50,922 nt of DNA, taken from contig JAEKNW010000224.1 of the NCBI GenBank assembly GCA_016838885.1, positions 1-50,922 of the forward strand, read 5' to 3'. Numbering within the stretch: the first letter of the stretch is position 1; every line of letters begins with the position of its first letter. A program made the position numbers and the translations under genes. The notes under the pieces were generated by a model. That model saw nothing but the letters and a program-made list of their open reading frames with translations. It was not told the DNA's origin and ran no database searches. The DNA is from Candidatus Cloacimonadota bacterium. GTDB taxonomy: Bacteria; Cloacimonadota; Cloacimonadia; Cloacimonadales; JAFGVF01. Below are positions 15,363 to 24,762 of the stretch, one piece after another.

Positions 15363-16784
15363 ATGAAAACTGTCGTTATCCAAGGATTAGGATTTGTCGG
15401 CTTAGCCATGGCCACCGTCGTCGCTAACGCTGTTGATGCAAAAGGAAACCCATTATACAATGTTATAGGTGTAGATCTTCCTATGAATCAAGCTAGGATT
15501 GATCAAATTAATTTAGGAAACTTACCTTTCAAAAACGAAGATGAAACTTTCCCGGTTCAGTTGAAGAAAGCAGTTTTAGAATATAAAAACTTATTAGCTT
15601 CTACAGATGAAAATTGGTACAAAAAAGCTGATATCGTTGTTGTTGATATTCAACTTGATATTAAGAAAAGAAGTCTTGGTAATGCTAAAGACTGTTACTT
15701 AGAGAAAGATGCTTTTATTAAAGCAATTCACACTCTAGGTAAACATATCAAGCAAGACTGCTTAGTATTAGTAGAAACTACCGTAGCTCCAGGCTTTAGT
15801 CGTAAGGTTGTCAAACCTGCTTTAGACAAAGAATTTATGGAAAGAGGGATAGATGTTGTAGCTAATCCTCCTCGAATTGCTCACTCTTATGAAAGAGTTA
15901 TGCCTGGAAAAGAATATCTTGCTTCCATTAGATCTTATCCTCGTACATTCTCAGGCTTTGATAAAATTAGCGCAGAGATGGCTCGTGAATTCTTAGAAAA
16001 CGTGCTTGAAGTGGATAAGTTCCCTCTTAGGGAGGAAAAATCAACAGAAACATCAGAACTTGCAAAAGTTATGGAAAACTCCTATCGTGCAGTAAATATA
16101 GCTTTAGTAAACGAATGGACTCTTCTTGCTGAAAAAATGGAAGTTAATATCTTCGATGTTATTGAAGGTATCAAAAAGAGAAAGACTCATAATAACATGC
16201 TTTATCCTGGATTGGGTGTAGGTGGTTACTGTTTAACAAAAGATACGCTTCTTGCTTATTGGTCTGGAATAAATTTCTATGATGAGAATCTTGATTTACC
16301 TATGACTATTAAAGGTATTAATATCAATGATACTATGCCATGGCACACTTATGACTTAATAAAAGAAAAATTTCACGAAGATAAATTTAAAACAATCTTA
16401 CTCGGTGTTTCCTACCGTGAAGATGTAGGTGATACCCGCTATGCTCCAGCAGAAAAACTCTACACAAAATTAGATAACGATGGCTTAGACGTTGTTGTGC
16501 ACGATCCTTACGTTGATGAATGGCCAGAACTTCCAGATGCTAATTTCATCCATCAAATCACAGACCTTAAAGAATATGATTGTGTTGTTCTTGGTGTAAA
16601 ACACAATATCTATCTAAACCTCACAGCAGATCAGCTTATCCAAGCAACAAAACCACAAACCCTTATCGTGGATGCGAATAACATCCTTGATGATGAGAAG
16701 ATTTTGGCTCTGCTAAAGAGTGGAAGAGATGTGGTGGGGGTTGGTAAGGGGCATATAGCTAGGATGAAAAGAGAGCTTGTTTAG
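15363..16784 (+). CDS. Nucleotide-sugar dehydrogenase (UDP-Glc/GDP-Man DH superfamily)
   Basis: This 473 aa protein oxidises the C6 hydroxyl of a nucleotide-sugar to a carboxylate with two NAD, giving a uronic acid donor. Order of domains: N-terminal NAD domain (QGLGFVGLAMATVV), a central helical domain, and a C-terminal nucleotide-sugar domain. The catalytic Cys is in GVGGYCLTKD and a VETTVAPGF segment precedes it. It is a little longer than typical Ugd, with an insertion in the N-terminal domain (VDAKGNPLYNVIG). A second, more classical Ugd begins at the right edge of the window, so this one probably acts on a different sugar, for example UDP-GlcNAc or UDP-ManNAc. The ribosome site is AAAAGGAGAAAT. 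Confidence 0.88.
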   Translation: MKTVVIQGLGFVGLAMATVVANAVDAKGNPLYNVIGVDLPMNQARIDQINLGNLPFKNEDETFPVQLKKAVLEYKNLLASTDENWYKKADIVVVDIQLDIKKRSLGNAKDCYLEKDAFIKAIHTLGKHIKQDCLVLVETTVAPGFSRKVVKPALDKEFMERGIDVVANPPRIAHSYERVMPGKEYLASIRSYPRTFSGFDKISAEMAREFLENVLEVDKFPLREEKSTETSELAKVMENSYRAVNIALVNEWTLLAEKMEVNIFDVIEGIKKRKTHNNMLYPGLGVGGYCLTKDTLLAYWSGINFYDENLDLPMTIKGININDTMPWHTYDLIKEKFHEDKFKTILLGVSYREDVGDTRYAPAEKLYTKLDNDGLDVVVHDPYVDEWPELPDANFIHQITDLKEYDCVVLGVKHNIYLNLTADQLIQATKPQTLIVDANNILDDEKILALLKSGRDVVGVGKGHIARMKRELV

Positions 16785-16804
16785 CCACCGAAAAGAAAAG
16801 ATAT

Positions 16805-16838
16805 TTATCCACTAATGAACACAAATAAACACTAATGA
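16805..16838 (+). repeat. Left arm of 34-bp inverted repeat around GxxExxY gene 2
   Basis: The arm reads TTATCCACTAATGAACACAA and continues with ATAAACACTAATGA. Its reverse complement matches 17222-17255 at 29 of 34 bases. The ATG of the GxxExxY gene (16835) is formed by the last phrase of this arm. Confidence 0.88.
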
Positions 16839-17215
16839 ATCAAGATGATTTACTTTATAAGAATGAAGTATATAAAATTATAGGTGCTTGTATGGAAGTA
16901 CATAATAATTTAGGTTCAGGATTTTTAGAACCAATATACCAGGAAGCATTAGAAAATGAGTTTAATTGGAGAGGTATAATCTTTGAAAGAGAGAAAGAAC
17001 TAAAAGTTAGATATAAAACAATTATTTTAAATAAAAAATATATTGCTGACTTTGTATGTTATAATAATATAATACTTGAATTAAAGGCTGCTAAAGAATT
17101 TAATGATGCTTATTATGCACAAGTAATTAATTATTTGAAAGCAACTGGGTTTAAGTTAGCACTGCTGGTTAATTTTGGAAAACCTAAATTAGAATATCGA
17201 AGAATCATTTTATAG
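16835..17215 (+). CDS. GxxExxY protein (PDDEXK_3 family), gene 2
   Basis: This 126 aa protein has the name motif GSGFLEPIYQ, then the Asp of KYIADFVCY and the E-x-K of IILELKA, and a C-terminal Gln-containing [12 protein letters not shown]. It belongs to the same sub-branch as the gene at 41250 (MEVHxxLG, GFLE, ADFxCY, NYLKAT) and is distinct from those at 14533 and 31328. The start codon lies inside the left inverted-repeat arm and no ribosome site is visible, so translation may be coupled or weak. The gene is fully enclosed by a 34-base inverted repeat. Function unknown; nuclease-like fold by family. Confidence 0.83.
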   Translation: MNQDDLLYKNEVYKIIGACMEVHNNLGSGFLEPIYQEALENEFNWRGIIFEREKELKVRYKTIILNKKYIADFVCYNNIILELKAAKEFNDAYYAQVINYLKATGFKLALLVNFGKPKLEYRRIIL

Positions 17216-17221
17216 AATTTC

Positions 17222-17255
17222 TTATTAGTGCTTATTCGTGTTCATTCGTGGACAA
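17222..17255 (-). repeat. Right arm of 34-bp inverted repeat around GxxExxY gene 2
   Basis: Reads TTATTAGTGCTTATTCGTGT and ends at GTGGACAA, starting six bases after the GxxExxY stop. With the left arm it would enclose the whole gene in a stem of about 34 bases in RNA or single-stranded DNA. Confidence 0.88.
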
Positions 17256-17268
17256 CAAAGGAGTTATC

Positions 17269-18720
17269 ATGAAATACTTTCTTATAATAATCTCTGTCTT
17301 GCTATTATTATCCTGCGACAGCTCTACCTCTCCCTCGGATGAATCCTTCACCCTCTCAGGTAAGGTATCTCTCATGGATACAGAAGGCAACCCTGTTACC
17401 TCAGGCTTAGAAGATATCATCGTAATGATCTACAACACAGTAGATATTGACCCTGATCTTCTTCAAGTGAAAGCTGATTACCCCCATATAGGAGCTGAGA
17501 TAAACCAAGAAGTTTTCTTCGATATCAGAGATGCTGAACCCATTAAGACGGTTAACTGCAATTCTGCTGGAGAGTATAGTTTTTCTATTGCTAAAGGTGA
17601 TTATAACCTCTGTTACTATAAAGAAGATTATGGCTATAAGTTAATCCATGAGTTAGAGGTTTCTTCTGATCAATCACTGGCTGAAGCTGTTCTTAACGAA
17701 GTTATTTCTCTTGCGGGATCAATTTCAAATTTTACTTTTGAGAGTGGAAAAGTGTATCATATTACAGATGACTTAGTTGTTCCTGCGAATAGTAATATAA
17801 GCTTTGAGACTGGAGCTTATGTCGATGTGGCCAATAATAAGAAGATATTTATGATGGATAGTTTTAATATCACTGAGATAGGAACTGATAATTATGTTAA
17901 AATTAATTCAATTTATAATATAGCAGGTGAAAAGTATATATTTAGAGGGATAGAATGTGTCAATATTAATTCTCTAAATATAAGTAATGTTTCTGTTAAA
18001 AATAGTTCTTCAGCAATACTACTCCAAAGCAGTGTTATTGATGTAACTATTAATAATTGTGTATTATCCAATAACTCAAACTCGATTAGTTCGAATAGTA
18101 ATAGTACTTTTGTGGTAACTAATTGTTTAATAGTAAATAATTCTGGGATAGGTATTACTTCAAATTCTAATAGTGAGATTAAAAACTCAATATTTTTCTC
18201 GAACGACATTGGTTTTAAAATATCTATGAATGCTACCGAGATTTATAATTGCTATTTATTGAATAACTACATGGGAATTAGAACTGTAGGATACCAAGAA
18301 CAAATTATAAGGAATAATGATTTTGATAAAAATGATTATGGAATTACTGCAAGTGGTTCTTCACCTAATATTGAATATAACAGTTTTCGAAATGACAGTA
18401 CAGATATAGAAGTAAACAGAATGTTTATTAGTACAGGTATCTATAATTTTTCAAACCCAATAATCACAAACAATAACTTTTTTAAAGAAGATAGAACAAT
18501 TATTGATTTGATAGGTAAGCATGTAGAGGGTTTACCAGGGGATGAATTCCACGGTAATGGTGTTTCAAGCAACATCAATGCTACTAACAACTATTGGAAA
18601 AGCACTGTATATACCGAATTGTGCGAATATAATACCAATACTGAAGCTAATCAGGGAATTATTTTTTTACCAAAAAGGAATAATGAACTTTCTAATGCTG
18701 GAATAGTTATAGGAGAATAG
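17269..18720 (+). CDS. Lipoprotein with right-handed beta-helix repeats
   Basis: This 483 aa protein has a lipoprotein signal peptide (KYFLIIISVLLLLSC, lipobox Cys about residue 16) followed by a Ser/Thr-rich linker. Next comes a beta-sandwich like carboxypeptidase-regulatory domains (about 25-150, FTLSGKVSLMDTEG), and then Asn-rich parallel beta-helix repeats (about 190-440; INNCVLSNNSN, VTNCLIVNNSG, IRNNDFDKNDYG). Such helices bind or cleave polysaccharide, or act as scaffolds. No catalytic residues can be named. ATG 17269 with AAAGGAG upstream is used instead of GTG 17248. The codon style of the N-terminal third (many C-ending codons) differs somewhat from the AT-rich helix part. Outer-membrane or periplasmic face is expected. 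Confidence 0.8.
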   Translation: MKYFLIIISVLLLLSCDSSTSPSDESFTLSGKVSLMDTEGNPVTSGLEDIIVMIYNTVDIDPDLLQVKADYPHIGAEINQEVFFDIRDAEPIKTVNCNSAGEYSFSIAKGDYNLCYYKEDYGYKLIHELEVSSDQSLAEAVLNEVISLAGSISNFTFESGKVYHITDDLVVPANSNISFETGAYVDVANNKKIFMMDSFNITEIGTDNYVKINSIYNIAGEKYIFRGIECVNINSLNISNVSVKNSSSAILLQSSVIDVTINNCVLSNNSNSISSNSNSTFVVTNCLIVNNSGIGITSNSNSEIKNSIFFSNDIGFKISMNATEIYNCYLLNNYMGIRTVGYQEQIIRNNDFDKNDYGITASGSSPNIEYNSFRNDSTDIEVNRMFISTGIYNFSNPIITNNNFFKEDRTIIDLIGKHVEGLPGDEFHGNGVSSNINATNNYWKSTVYTELCEYNTNTEANQGIIFLPKRNNELSNAGIVIGE

Positions 18721-18723
18721 ATT

Positions 18724-19599
18724 ATGAAAGGAATAATATTAGCAGGAGGAGCTGGTTCTAGGCTCCATCCTTTAACTTTTAGTTTATCAAAGCAACTATT
18801 GCCAATATATAATAAACCAATGATCTATTATCCTATGTCCATTTTAATGTTAGCTGGGATAAAAGAGATTTTAATAATTTCCACACCTCATGATTTACCA
18901 AATTTCCAGAAATTATTTGGTGATGGAAGTCAGTTAGGGTTAAAGTTAGAATATGCCGAGCAAGCTCAACCTAATGGATTAGCAGAGGCTTTTATTATTG
19001 GAGAAGACTTTATTGGTCAAGATAATGTATGCCTGATTTTAGGAGATAATATTTTTTATGGGCAAAACTTACCTACCTTATTAACAAGGGTCTCAGATTT
19101 AACAGATGGTGCTGAGATATTTGGTTACTATGTTCATGACCCAGAAAGATATGGCGTGGCTGAGGTAGATGATAAATGGAATGTGCTTTCCATTGAAGAA
19201 AAACCAGACCAACCAAAATCTAATTATGCTGTTGTCGGTTTGTATTTCTACGATAATCAAGTTATTGATATAGCAAAAAATATAAAACCTTCCCAAAGGG
19301 GTGAATTAGAGATTACCTCAGTTAATGAAGAGTATCTCAAACGAGGTCAACTAAAGCTCCACCCTCTTGGTAGAGGTACTACCTGGTTAGATACAGGTAC
19401 TCACGAATCACTTTTAGAAGCAGGAAAGTTTGTTGAGATTATTGAAAAGCGACAGGGATTGAAAATAGCGTGTTTAGAAGAAATTGCCTATCGTAAGGGG
19501 TATATAGATCATAATCAACTCATAAAATGCAGTAAGGCATTTGGTAAGAGCGAGTATGGGGTTTATTTAAAGAATTTGGCTGAAGAAATAAGGAAATAA
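18724..19599 (+). CDS. rfbA: Glucose-1-phosphate thymidylyltransferase
   Basis: Makes dTDP-glucose from glucose-1-phosphate and dTTP, the first step of dTDP-deoxysugar synthesis. Motifs are the nucleotide loop [13 protein letters not shown], the [18 protein letters not shown] segment with the catalytic Lys, [12 protein letters not shown], and [15 protein letters not shown]. The 291 aa length is normal. It starts the dTDP-sugar operon; the next gene starts three bases after its stop. Its product is used by RfbB, encoded 17 kb upstream. The absence of rmlC and rmlD in the window argues against rhamnose. Confidence 0.96.
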   Translation: MKGIILAGGAGSRLHPLTFSLSKQLLPIYNKPMIYYPMSILMLAGIKEILIISTPHDLPNFQKLFGDGSQLGLKLEYAEQAQPNGLAEAFIIGEDFIGQDNVCLILGDNIFYGQNLPTLLTRVSDLTDGAEIFGYYVHDPERYGVAEVDDKWNVLSIEEKPDQPKSNYAVVGLYFYDNQVIDIAKNIKPSQRGELEITSVNEEYLKRGQLKLHPLGRGTTWLDTGTHESLLEAGKFVEIIEKRQGLKIACLEEIAYRKGYIDHNQLIKCSKAFGKSEYGVYLKNLAEEIRK

Positions 19600-19602
19600 A
19601 CT

Positions 19603-20904
19603 TTGCAAATAGTTGAATGGATTGAATACCAAAGATCGCTAGTTGAGGTAAGAATAGAGCATATCCCCTTTGCAGAGTTATCGAAATGGACATTTTCTCA
19701 ATCAAAAGGAATTATAAAACATGATTCAGGTGGTTTTTTCACTATAGAAGGAATTGAGGTTAAGACATCTTTTGGTGAGAAAAAACGCTGGGATCAACCA
19801 ATAATAAATCAAGCAGAAATTGGTTACTTAGGGTTTATTGTAAGAAAGTTCCAAGATGGTTATAAATTCCTAGTTCAAGCAAAGATTGAACCTGGAAACA
19901 TTAATTATGTTCAGCTCTCTCCAACAATACAGGCAACAAAGAGTAATTTTACCCAAGTCCACGGTGGCAGGAAACCTGATTATTTGGATTATTTTGCTAA
20001 TCCCAATAAAAAAATAGTAGTTGATCAATTACAGTCAGAACAGAGTGAAAGGTTCATCAAAAAAAGAAATAGAAATATTATTATTGAGGTTGAGGATAAG
20101 GTTGAGGATAAGGAGAATTTTATCTGGTTAACCTTAGCGGAAATCAAAGATGCATTGAAATTAGATAATGTTCTTAATATGGATTCTCGTACAGTAATTT
20201 CAAACCTTAATTATTCACTTTTGAACAAATTCTATAATAATGAAATGAATAATGAAAATAATTTTACCAAATCTTTGACATCAATGAATTCTCAACTATA
20301 CACTTTCGCTGAATTAAAATCTTGGTTAACTGAGTTGAAATTTAAATATGATTTAAGCATAAGGTCAAAAAAACTAACAGATCTTAGGGACTGGGAAATT
20401 ACTGATTATGAGATAAGAAGTAAACTTCATAAATTTAAAGTAATTGGGGCTGATATTACTATCTCCAATAGAGAAGTTGCTCATTGGACTCAGCCTTTGA
20501 TGGAGGCTGTAGAGGAAGGTATTTTTGCCTTTATTGTTTCTAATATTAATGGCGTCCTTCATTTTTTAGTACAGGCTAAATTAGAGTCAGGCTGTTTAGA
20601 TAAATTCGAATTAGCTCCAACTATACAATGTTATGAAAGTGAAATAACAACTCCATACTTGGATATATTGAAATCTAATAAGCATAAGATAATCCATGAT
20701 AGTTGGCAGTCTGAAGAAGGTGGCAGGTTTTTTAGAGAACAAAACAGAAATATGATTATAGAAATAAAAGATTATCGAGAGTGCCAACCACTTTCTGAGA
20801 ATTACAGATGGATGACCTTAAATCAACTGTATAGGTTTATGGAATTCAACAATTATGTTAATATTCAAGCAAGAAGCATTTTAGCAACAATAGATTATAG
20901 GTAA
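19603..20904 (+). CDS. NDP-hexose 2,3-dehydratase
   Basis: This 433 aa protein belongs to the family (TylX3/EvaA/SpnO type) that removes the C2 hydroxyl of dTDP-4-keto-6-deoxyglucose, the committed step to 2-deoxysugars. The protein is an internal duplication, as known for the family. The first half has KFLVQAKIEPGN and LSPTIQAT (about residues 85-110); the second half has HFLVQAKLESG and LAPTIQCY (about 320-340). Each half ends with a QSE...R[FG][FI]..RNRN-like segment. The start is TTG 19603, with AAGGAA upstream and no usable ATG. Such genes are best known from antibiotic sugar clusters and are uncommon in cell-envelope loci. Confidence 0.92.
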   Translation: MQIVEWIEYQRSLVEVRIEHIPFAELSKWTFSQSKGIIKHDSGGFFTIEGIEVKTSFGEKKRWDQPIINQAEIGYLGFIVRKFQDGYKFLVQAKIEPGNINYVQLSPTIQATKSNFTQVHGGRKPDYLDYFANPNKKIVVDQLQSEQSERFIKKRNRNIIIEVEDKVEDKENFIWLTLAEIKDALKLDNVLNMDSRTVISNLNYSLLNKFYNNEMNNENNFTKSLTSMNSQLYTFAELKSWLTELKFKYDLSIRSKKLTDLRDWEITDYEIRSKLHKFKVIGADITISNREVAHWTQPLMEAVEEGIFAFIVSNINGVLHFLVQAKLESGCLDKFELAPTIQCYESEITTPYLDILKSNKHKIIHDSWQSEEGGRFFREQNRNMIIEIKDYRECQPLSENYRWMTLNQLYRFMEFNNYVNIQARSILATIDYR

Positions 20905-20912
20905 TTTAAATA

Positions 20913-21863
20913 ATGAATAGAATAAAAATCGGTGTTTTAGGATGTGCAAGTATAGCAGAAAGAATGATGATTCCAGCTATCATAAGTTCCGATAACTTTG
21001 ATTTGAGATTTGTAGCCAGCAGAAGTAATGATAAGAGTCAAAAATTTGCAAATAAATTTAAATGTGATTATGTTGTGGGTTATGAGAATTTACTGGAGCA
21101 AGATCTTGATGCTATCTATATCCCATTACCCACTGGTATGCATTACCAATGGATAATGAAGAGTTTGGAAGCAGGTAAACATGTTATTGCTGAGAAATCT
21201 CTTGCTACAAATTATCAGGAAGTAAGAGATATAATTGATTTAGCAAGGAAAAAAAATCTCTGTGTCCATGAAAATTTTATGTTTCAATACCATTCTCAGA
21301 TTAAATTTGTGAAAGATAAATTGCCAGAGATTGGTCAAATAAAACTTTTAAGAAGTTCTTTTGGTTTCCCTAAATTTGCAGAACAGTCAAACTTTCGCTA
21401 TAATAAGCTATTAGGTGGAGGAGCCTTATTGGATGCCGGGGCTTATACTATTAAGGCAAGTCAGATTTTTTTAGGATTAGATCAGACTCTTGATTATGCC
21501 TACTTGAACAATGAGGGAAGTGATGTAGATTTTCAAGGAAGCATTGTTCTAAGAAATAAAGACAATATCACAAGTCAATTAGCTTTCGGTTTCGATAATT
21601 TCTATCAAAATAAGATAGAAATCTGGGGAAATTTAGGAAAAATAACAATGAATCGTGCCTTTACAGCCGGACCTGGGGTTAACCCAATAGTTATGATAGA
21701 AAAACAAGGCTCATCGACGGAGTATCAATTATCGGCTGATAACCATTTTATAAAAAGTTTAGAAGTGTTTGCTAAAGCAATTAATTATAGAAACTATAGT
21801 GAACGAGAAAATATATTGAATCAAGCAAGATTAATTAATGAAGTCGTTAATTGGAGAAAATAA
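20913..21863 (+). CDS. Gfo/Idh/MocA oxidoreductase, probable NDP-hexose 3-ketoreductase
   Basis: This 316 aa protein has an N-terminal Rossmann domain (IGVLGCASIAERMMIPAI), the family catalytic Lys in EKSLATN and the C-terminal beta-sheet domain. It follows the 2,3-dehydratase by eight bases. In deoxysugar pathways the unstable 3,4-diketo product of the dehydratase is reduced at C3 by an enzyme of this family (TylC1/SpnN type), giving dTDP-4-keto-2,6-dideoxyhexose. The assignment follows from fold and neighbours; the stereochemistry of reduction cannot be read. Its stop overlaps the transaminase ATG (TAATG). Confidence 0.88.
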   Translation: MNRIKIGVLGCASIAERMMIPAIISSDNFDLRFVASRSNDKSQKFANKFKCDYVVGYENLLEQDLDAIYIPLPTGMHYQWIMKSLEAGKHVIAEKSLATNYQEVRDIIDLARKKNLCVHENFMFQYHSQIKFVKDKLPEIGQIKLLRSSFGFPKFAEQSNFRYNKLLGGGALLDAGAYTIKASQIFLGLDQTLDYAYLNNEGSDVDFQGSIVLRNKDNITSQLAFGFDNFYQNKIEIWGNLGKITMNRAFTAGPGVNPIVMIEKQGSSTEYQLSADNHFIKSLEVFAKAINYRNYSERENILNQARLINEVVNWRK

Positions 21864-23005
21864 TGGTTATACCTTTTAATAAACCATACCTTACAGGAAA
21901 TGAAGAAAAGTATGTTATTGATGCTATAAAAAGCTTAAAACATTGCGGAAATCATCAATACTGCAAAAAAGTAATTGATTTGATGAAAAATAACCATAAT
22001 TTAGGTGAAATATTTCTTGTTCCTTCCGGTACAGCTGCTTTAGAAATGGGAGCACTTTTAGCTGATTTGCAGGTAGGAGATGAAGTAATTCTACCCTCTT
22101 ATACATTTAGCTCAACCGCTAATGCAATTGTGCTTAGAGGAGCAATTCCTGTTTTTTGCGAAGTAGACCCTGAGACGATGAATATTGATGTAACAAAAGT
22201 TGAAGCATTAATTACTGCAAAAACAAAAATGATTGTACCAATTGATTATGCAGGTATTCCCTGTGAAATTGATAAAGTAATGGAGATTGCAAAAAAATAT
22301 AAGTTAATTGTGATGCATGATACTGCACAATCTTACGGAAGTTACTATAAAGGTAAAGCTACTGGAGCCTGGGCAGATCTTGCTACATATAGTTTTCATG
22401 AAACCAAAAACATTACTTGTGGAGAAGGTGGAGCTTTAGTCGTGAATAGACCAGAATGGATTGAAAGAGCTCACTTTTTACAAGAAAAAGGAACTGATCG
22501 AAGGTTGGTTCTTAATGGTGTAAAAAGTAAATATCACTGGGTTGATTATGGTTCAAGTTTTCTTCTTTCAGATATTTTGGCCGCTCACCTTTATGCTCAA
22601 GTAGAGAAAGAAGATGATATTTTTGAAAAAAGAGCACAAGTAACTAAAATGTATTTTGATATTTTTACCAAATACCAAGAACAGGGATTGATTCAAATTC
22701 CTGAAATTACTAAAGATATGAAAATAAATCATCATGCTTTTTGGGTGATTTTTAATACTGTAGCAGAAAAAGAAAAGTTTATAGACTCTCTTAGAGAGCA
22801 AGGTGTTTATGCCTATATAGGTTATATGCCATTGCATTCTGCACCCATGGGAAAAAGTTTTGGTTATGAACCTGAAGATTTACCTATAACTGAAGATGTG
22901 GCATCTAGGCTGGTAAGAATGCCGTTTTGGGGTGGAATATCAAAATCTGAAATAGCACATCTAAAAGATATAATAATTAATACAATGGAAAGGAATATTA
23001 AATAA
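21863..23005 (+). CDS. PLP sugar aminotransferase, RffA/WecE-like 4-aminotransferase
   Basis: This is a 380 aa DegT/DnrJ/EryC1/StrS family protein. PLP features are the VPSGTAALEMGALL loop, DTAQSYGS with the Asp that binds the pyridine nitrogen, and Lys in SFHETKNITCGEGGAL. The HETKN sequence and IPFNKPYLTGNE start resemble RffA/WecE (dTDP-4-keto-6-deoxyglucose 4-aminotransferase). Following the dehydratase and ketoreductase it would place an amino group at C4, giving a dTDP-4-amino-2,4,6-trideoxyhexose. The start is ATG 21863, overlapping the previous stop, with GGAG upstream. The TTG 21851 in the track lies inside that ribosome site. Confidence 0.92.
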   Translation: MVIPFNKPYLTGNEEKYVIDAIKSLKHCGNHQYCKKVIDLMKNNHNLGEIFLVPSGTAALEMGALLADLQVGDEVILPSYTFSSTANAIVLRGAIPVFCEVDPETMNIDVTKVEALITAKTKMIVPIDYAGIPCEIDKVMEIAKKYKLIVMHDTAQSYGSYYKGKATGAWADLATYSFHETKNITCGEGGALVVNRPEWIERAHFLQEKGTDRRLVLNGVKSKYHWVDYGSSFLLSDILAAHLYAQVEKEDDIFEKRAQVTKMYFDIFTKYQEQGLIQIPEITKDMKINHHAFWVIFNTVAEKEKFIDSLREQGVYAYIGYMPLHSAPMGKSFGYEPEDLPITEDVASRLVRMPFWGGISKSEIAHLKDIIINTMERNIK

Positions 23006-24717
23006 TGGAAAATTTTCATGGCAAAGAAAAATATCTTGCTTTAATAGCATTAACTATAATTCTTGTTATAAATGTTCCTTATTTAATATTAGGTGATGAT
23101 TTTTACCCTCAATTTGGTTATGATAACCTAGACAGTAATATTATTAATAAAAAAATATTAATTGAGTCTGGGAACATTTTTTCTAGTAGTTCAACAATAA
23201 TAGAAGAGCCTTTATCAGGTATTCCGAGAGTAGCTTTTGGTGCTGAATTCTCATTTCTAAACTTGCTACATTATTTGTTTGATACTCCTATTGCCTATGT
23301 AATGAACATTCTTTTAATTCAATTTATAGGATTTTTAGGTATGATATTATTTTTAAGAGAAAAATATGGCCATAATTCTCTATTCCTAATATATTCAGTA
23401 TCTCTTATATTTTCTCAGCTACCATTTTGGCCAAATGCTGGAATTAGTTTAGCTGGGATTCCATTATTGCTATATTCGTATTTGATTTTTGATAAACGTA
23501 AATTATTAAGTATCGCAATATTGATATTATATGTTGTATATTCAAGTTTTGTACTTACAGGAATTTTCATTATTGGCTTATCTTGGTTGTTTATAATATA
23601 TAAACTATTGGCAAAGCAAAGCTTTAAAAATATCTTGATATACACTATATTGCTTATGCTTCTATACTTTCTACATCAATATAGATTAATTCTTTTTGCT
23701 TTAGATCCATTATACGTTTCACATCGAAGTGAGCTAGTTAAAAAAGTGTTTTCATTTACAAAGTCATTCAATATAGTAACGAAAATATTTTTTGGTGAAT
23801 ATGGTCATAATGTAAAAAAACCCTTATTAATTAGTATGACAACTATAGCGATTTTTATATTTTCACGAATAAGAAGGATTACTATTCATAAAGATATTTA
23901 TGTTTACAGCATATTCATTATCTCAATAGCTTTCATTAGTGTTTTTATTAAAACAGAATTAGGCATATTTCTTACATCTTTTATTAAACCCATAAAAATG
24001 GTTCAATTACAGAGATTTTATTGGTTATTACCACCCTTCTTTTATATGTTATTCTTCCTAGTATTACAAGAAATCTGGAAAACAAAACTTAAGTGGTTAG
24101 TATTGGTTTTATTACTCATTCAATTTTCCCTGGTTTTTCAAAAAAATACTAATTTTAAGCAGTTCCTTAAAACAAGAATTTTAGGTATTGAAACAGATGT
24201 TTTGACATTTAGAGAATTCTATAGTGAAGAACTTTATCACGAAATTAACCAATATATTGGTAAACCTCAAAATACATATCGTGTTGCATCTATCGGACTG
24301 CAACCTGCTTCTGCTTTATATAATGGATTCTATACAATTGATGGTTATTATGGAAACTACCCTGTTGAATATAAACACAAGTTTTTTAAATTAATTGAAC
24401 CTGAACTAATAAAGAACGATAAATTGCTAAACAGATTTCAATCTCAGGGTAGCGTCGTGGTAATAATGTCCAATGAGATAATTAAAAGAAGAGAAGGAAG
24501 AGATTTTGTAATACCATTTGAAACAAAAGATATACCTGATAGGGTAATAAATGATTTACAGTTGAACATAGAAATTTTGCATGAGCTTAATTGTCAGTAT
24601 ATTTTATCCTCTTCAAAAATACTTAATAATGATGAACTTGATCTAAAATACGAGAAATATTTTGAAAGTGATGATTCTCCTTGGGGAATATACTTGTATT
24701 CAGTCTTAGTACACTAA
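23005..24717 (+). CDS. Multi-pass membrane protein, DUF6044/GT-C-like
   Basis: This 570 aa protein has about ten to twelve hydrophobic segments over residues 10-390 followed by a soluble C-terminal part. The region after the first membrane segment contains DDFYPQFGYDNLDSN, an acidic loop in the position where GT-C enzymes hold catalytic acids. The general look is that of the YkoS/DUF6044 or YfhO group of putative polyprenyl-sugar-dependent glycosyltransferases, a low-certainty match. It overlaps the transaminase stop (TAATG), so it is in the dTDP-sugar operon and may add that sugar outside the cytoplasm. No signal peptide apart from the first membrane segment. Confidence 0.6.
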   Translation: MENFHGKEKYLALIALTIILVINVPYLILGDDFYPQFGYDNLDSNIINKKILIESGNIFSSSSTIIEEPLSGIPRVAFGAEFSFLNLLHYLFDTPIAYVMNILLIQFIGFLGMILFLREKYGHNSLFLIYSVSLIFSQLPFWPNAGISLAGIPLLLYSYLIFDKRKLLSIAILILYVVYSSFVLTGIFIIGLSWLFIIYKLLAKQSFKNILIYTILLMLLYFLHQYRLILFALDPLYVSHRSELVKKVFSFTKSFNIVTKIFFGEYGHNVKKPLLISMTTIAIFIFSRIRRITIHKDIYVYSIFIISIAFISVFIKTELGIFLTSFIKPIKMVQLQRFYWLLPPFFYMLFFLVLQEIWKTKLKWLVLVLLLIQFSLVFQKNTNFKQFLKTRILGIETDVLTFREFYSEELYHEINQYIGKPQNTYRVASIGLQPASALYNGFYTIDGYYGNYPVEYKHKFFKLIEPELIKNDKLLNRFQSQGSVVVIMSNEIIKRREGRDFVIPFETKDIPDRVINDLQLNIEILHELNCQYILSSSKILNNDELDLKYEKYFESDDSPWGIYLYSVLVH

Positions 24718-24762
24718 GCCGTTCTATCGATAATACCAAATTAAAAGCAAGGATTCTCCATA

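Noticed and set aside
379-19599. dTDP-L-rhamnose pathway
   Set aside because: rfbA and rfbB are present but no rmlC or rmlD; the genes after rfbA point to a 2-deoxy-4-amino sugar.
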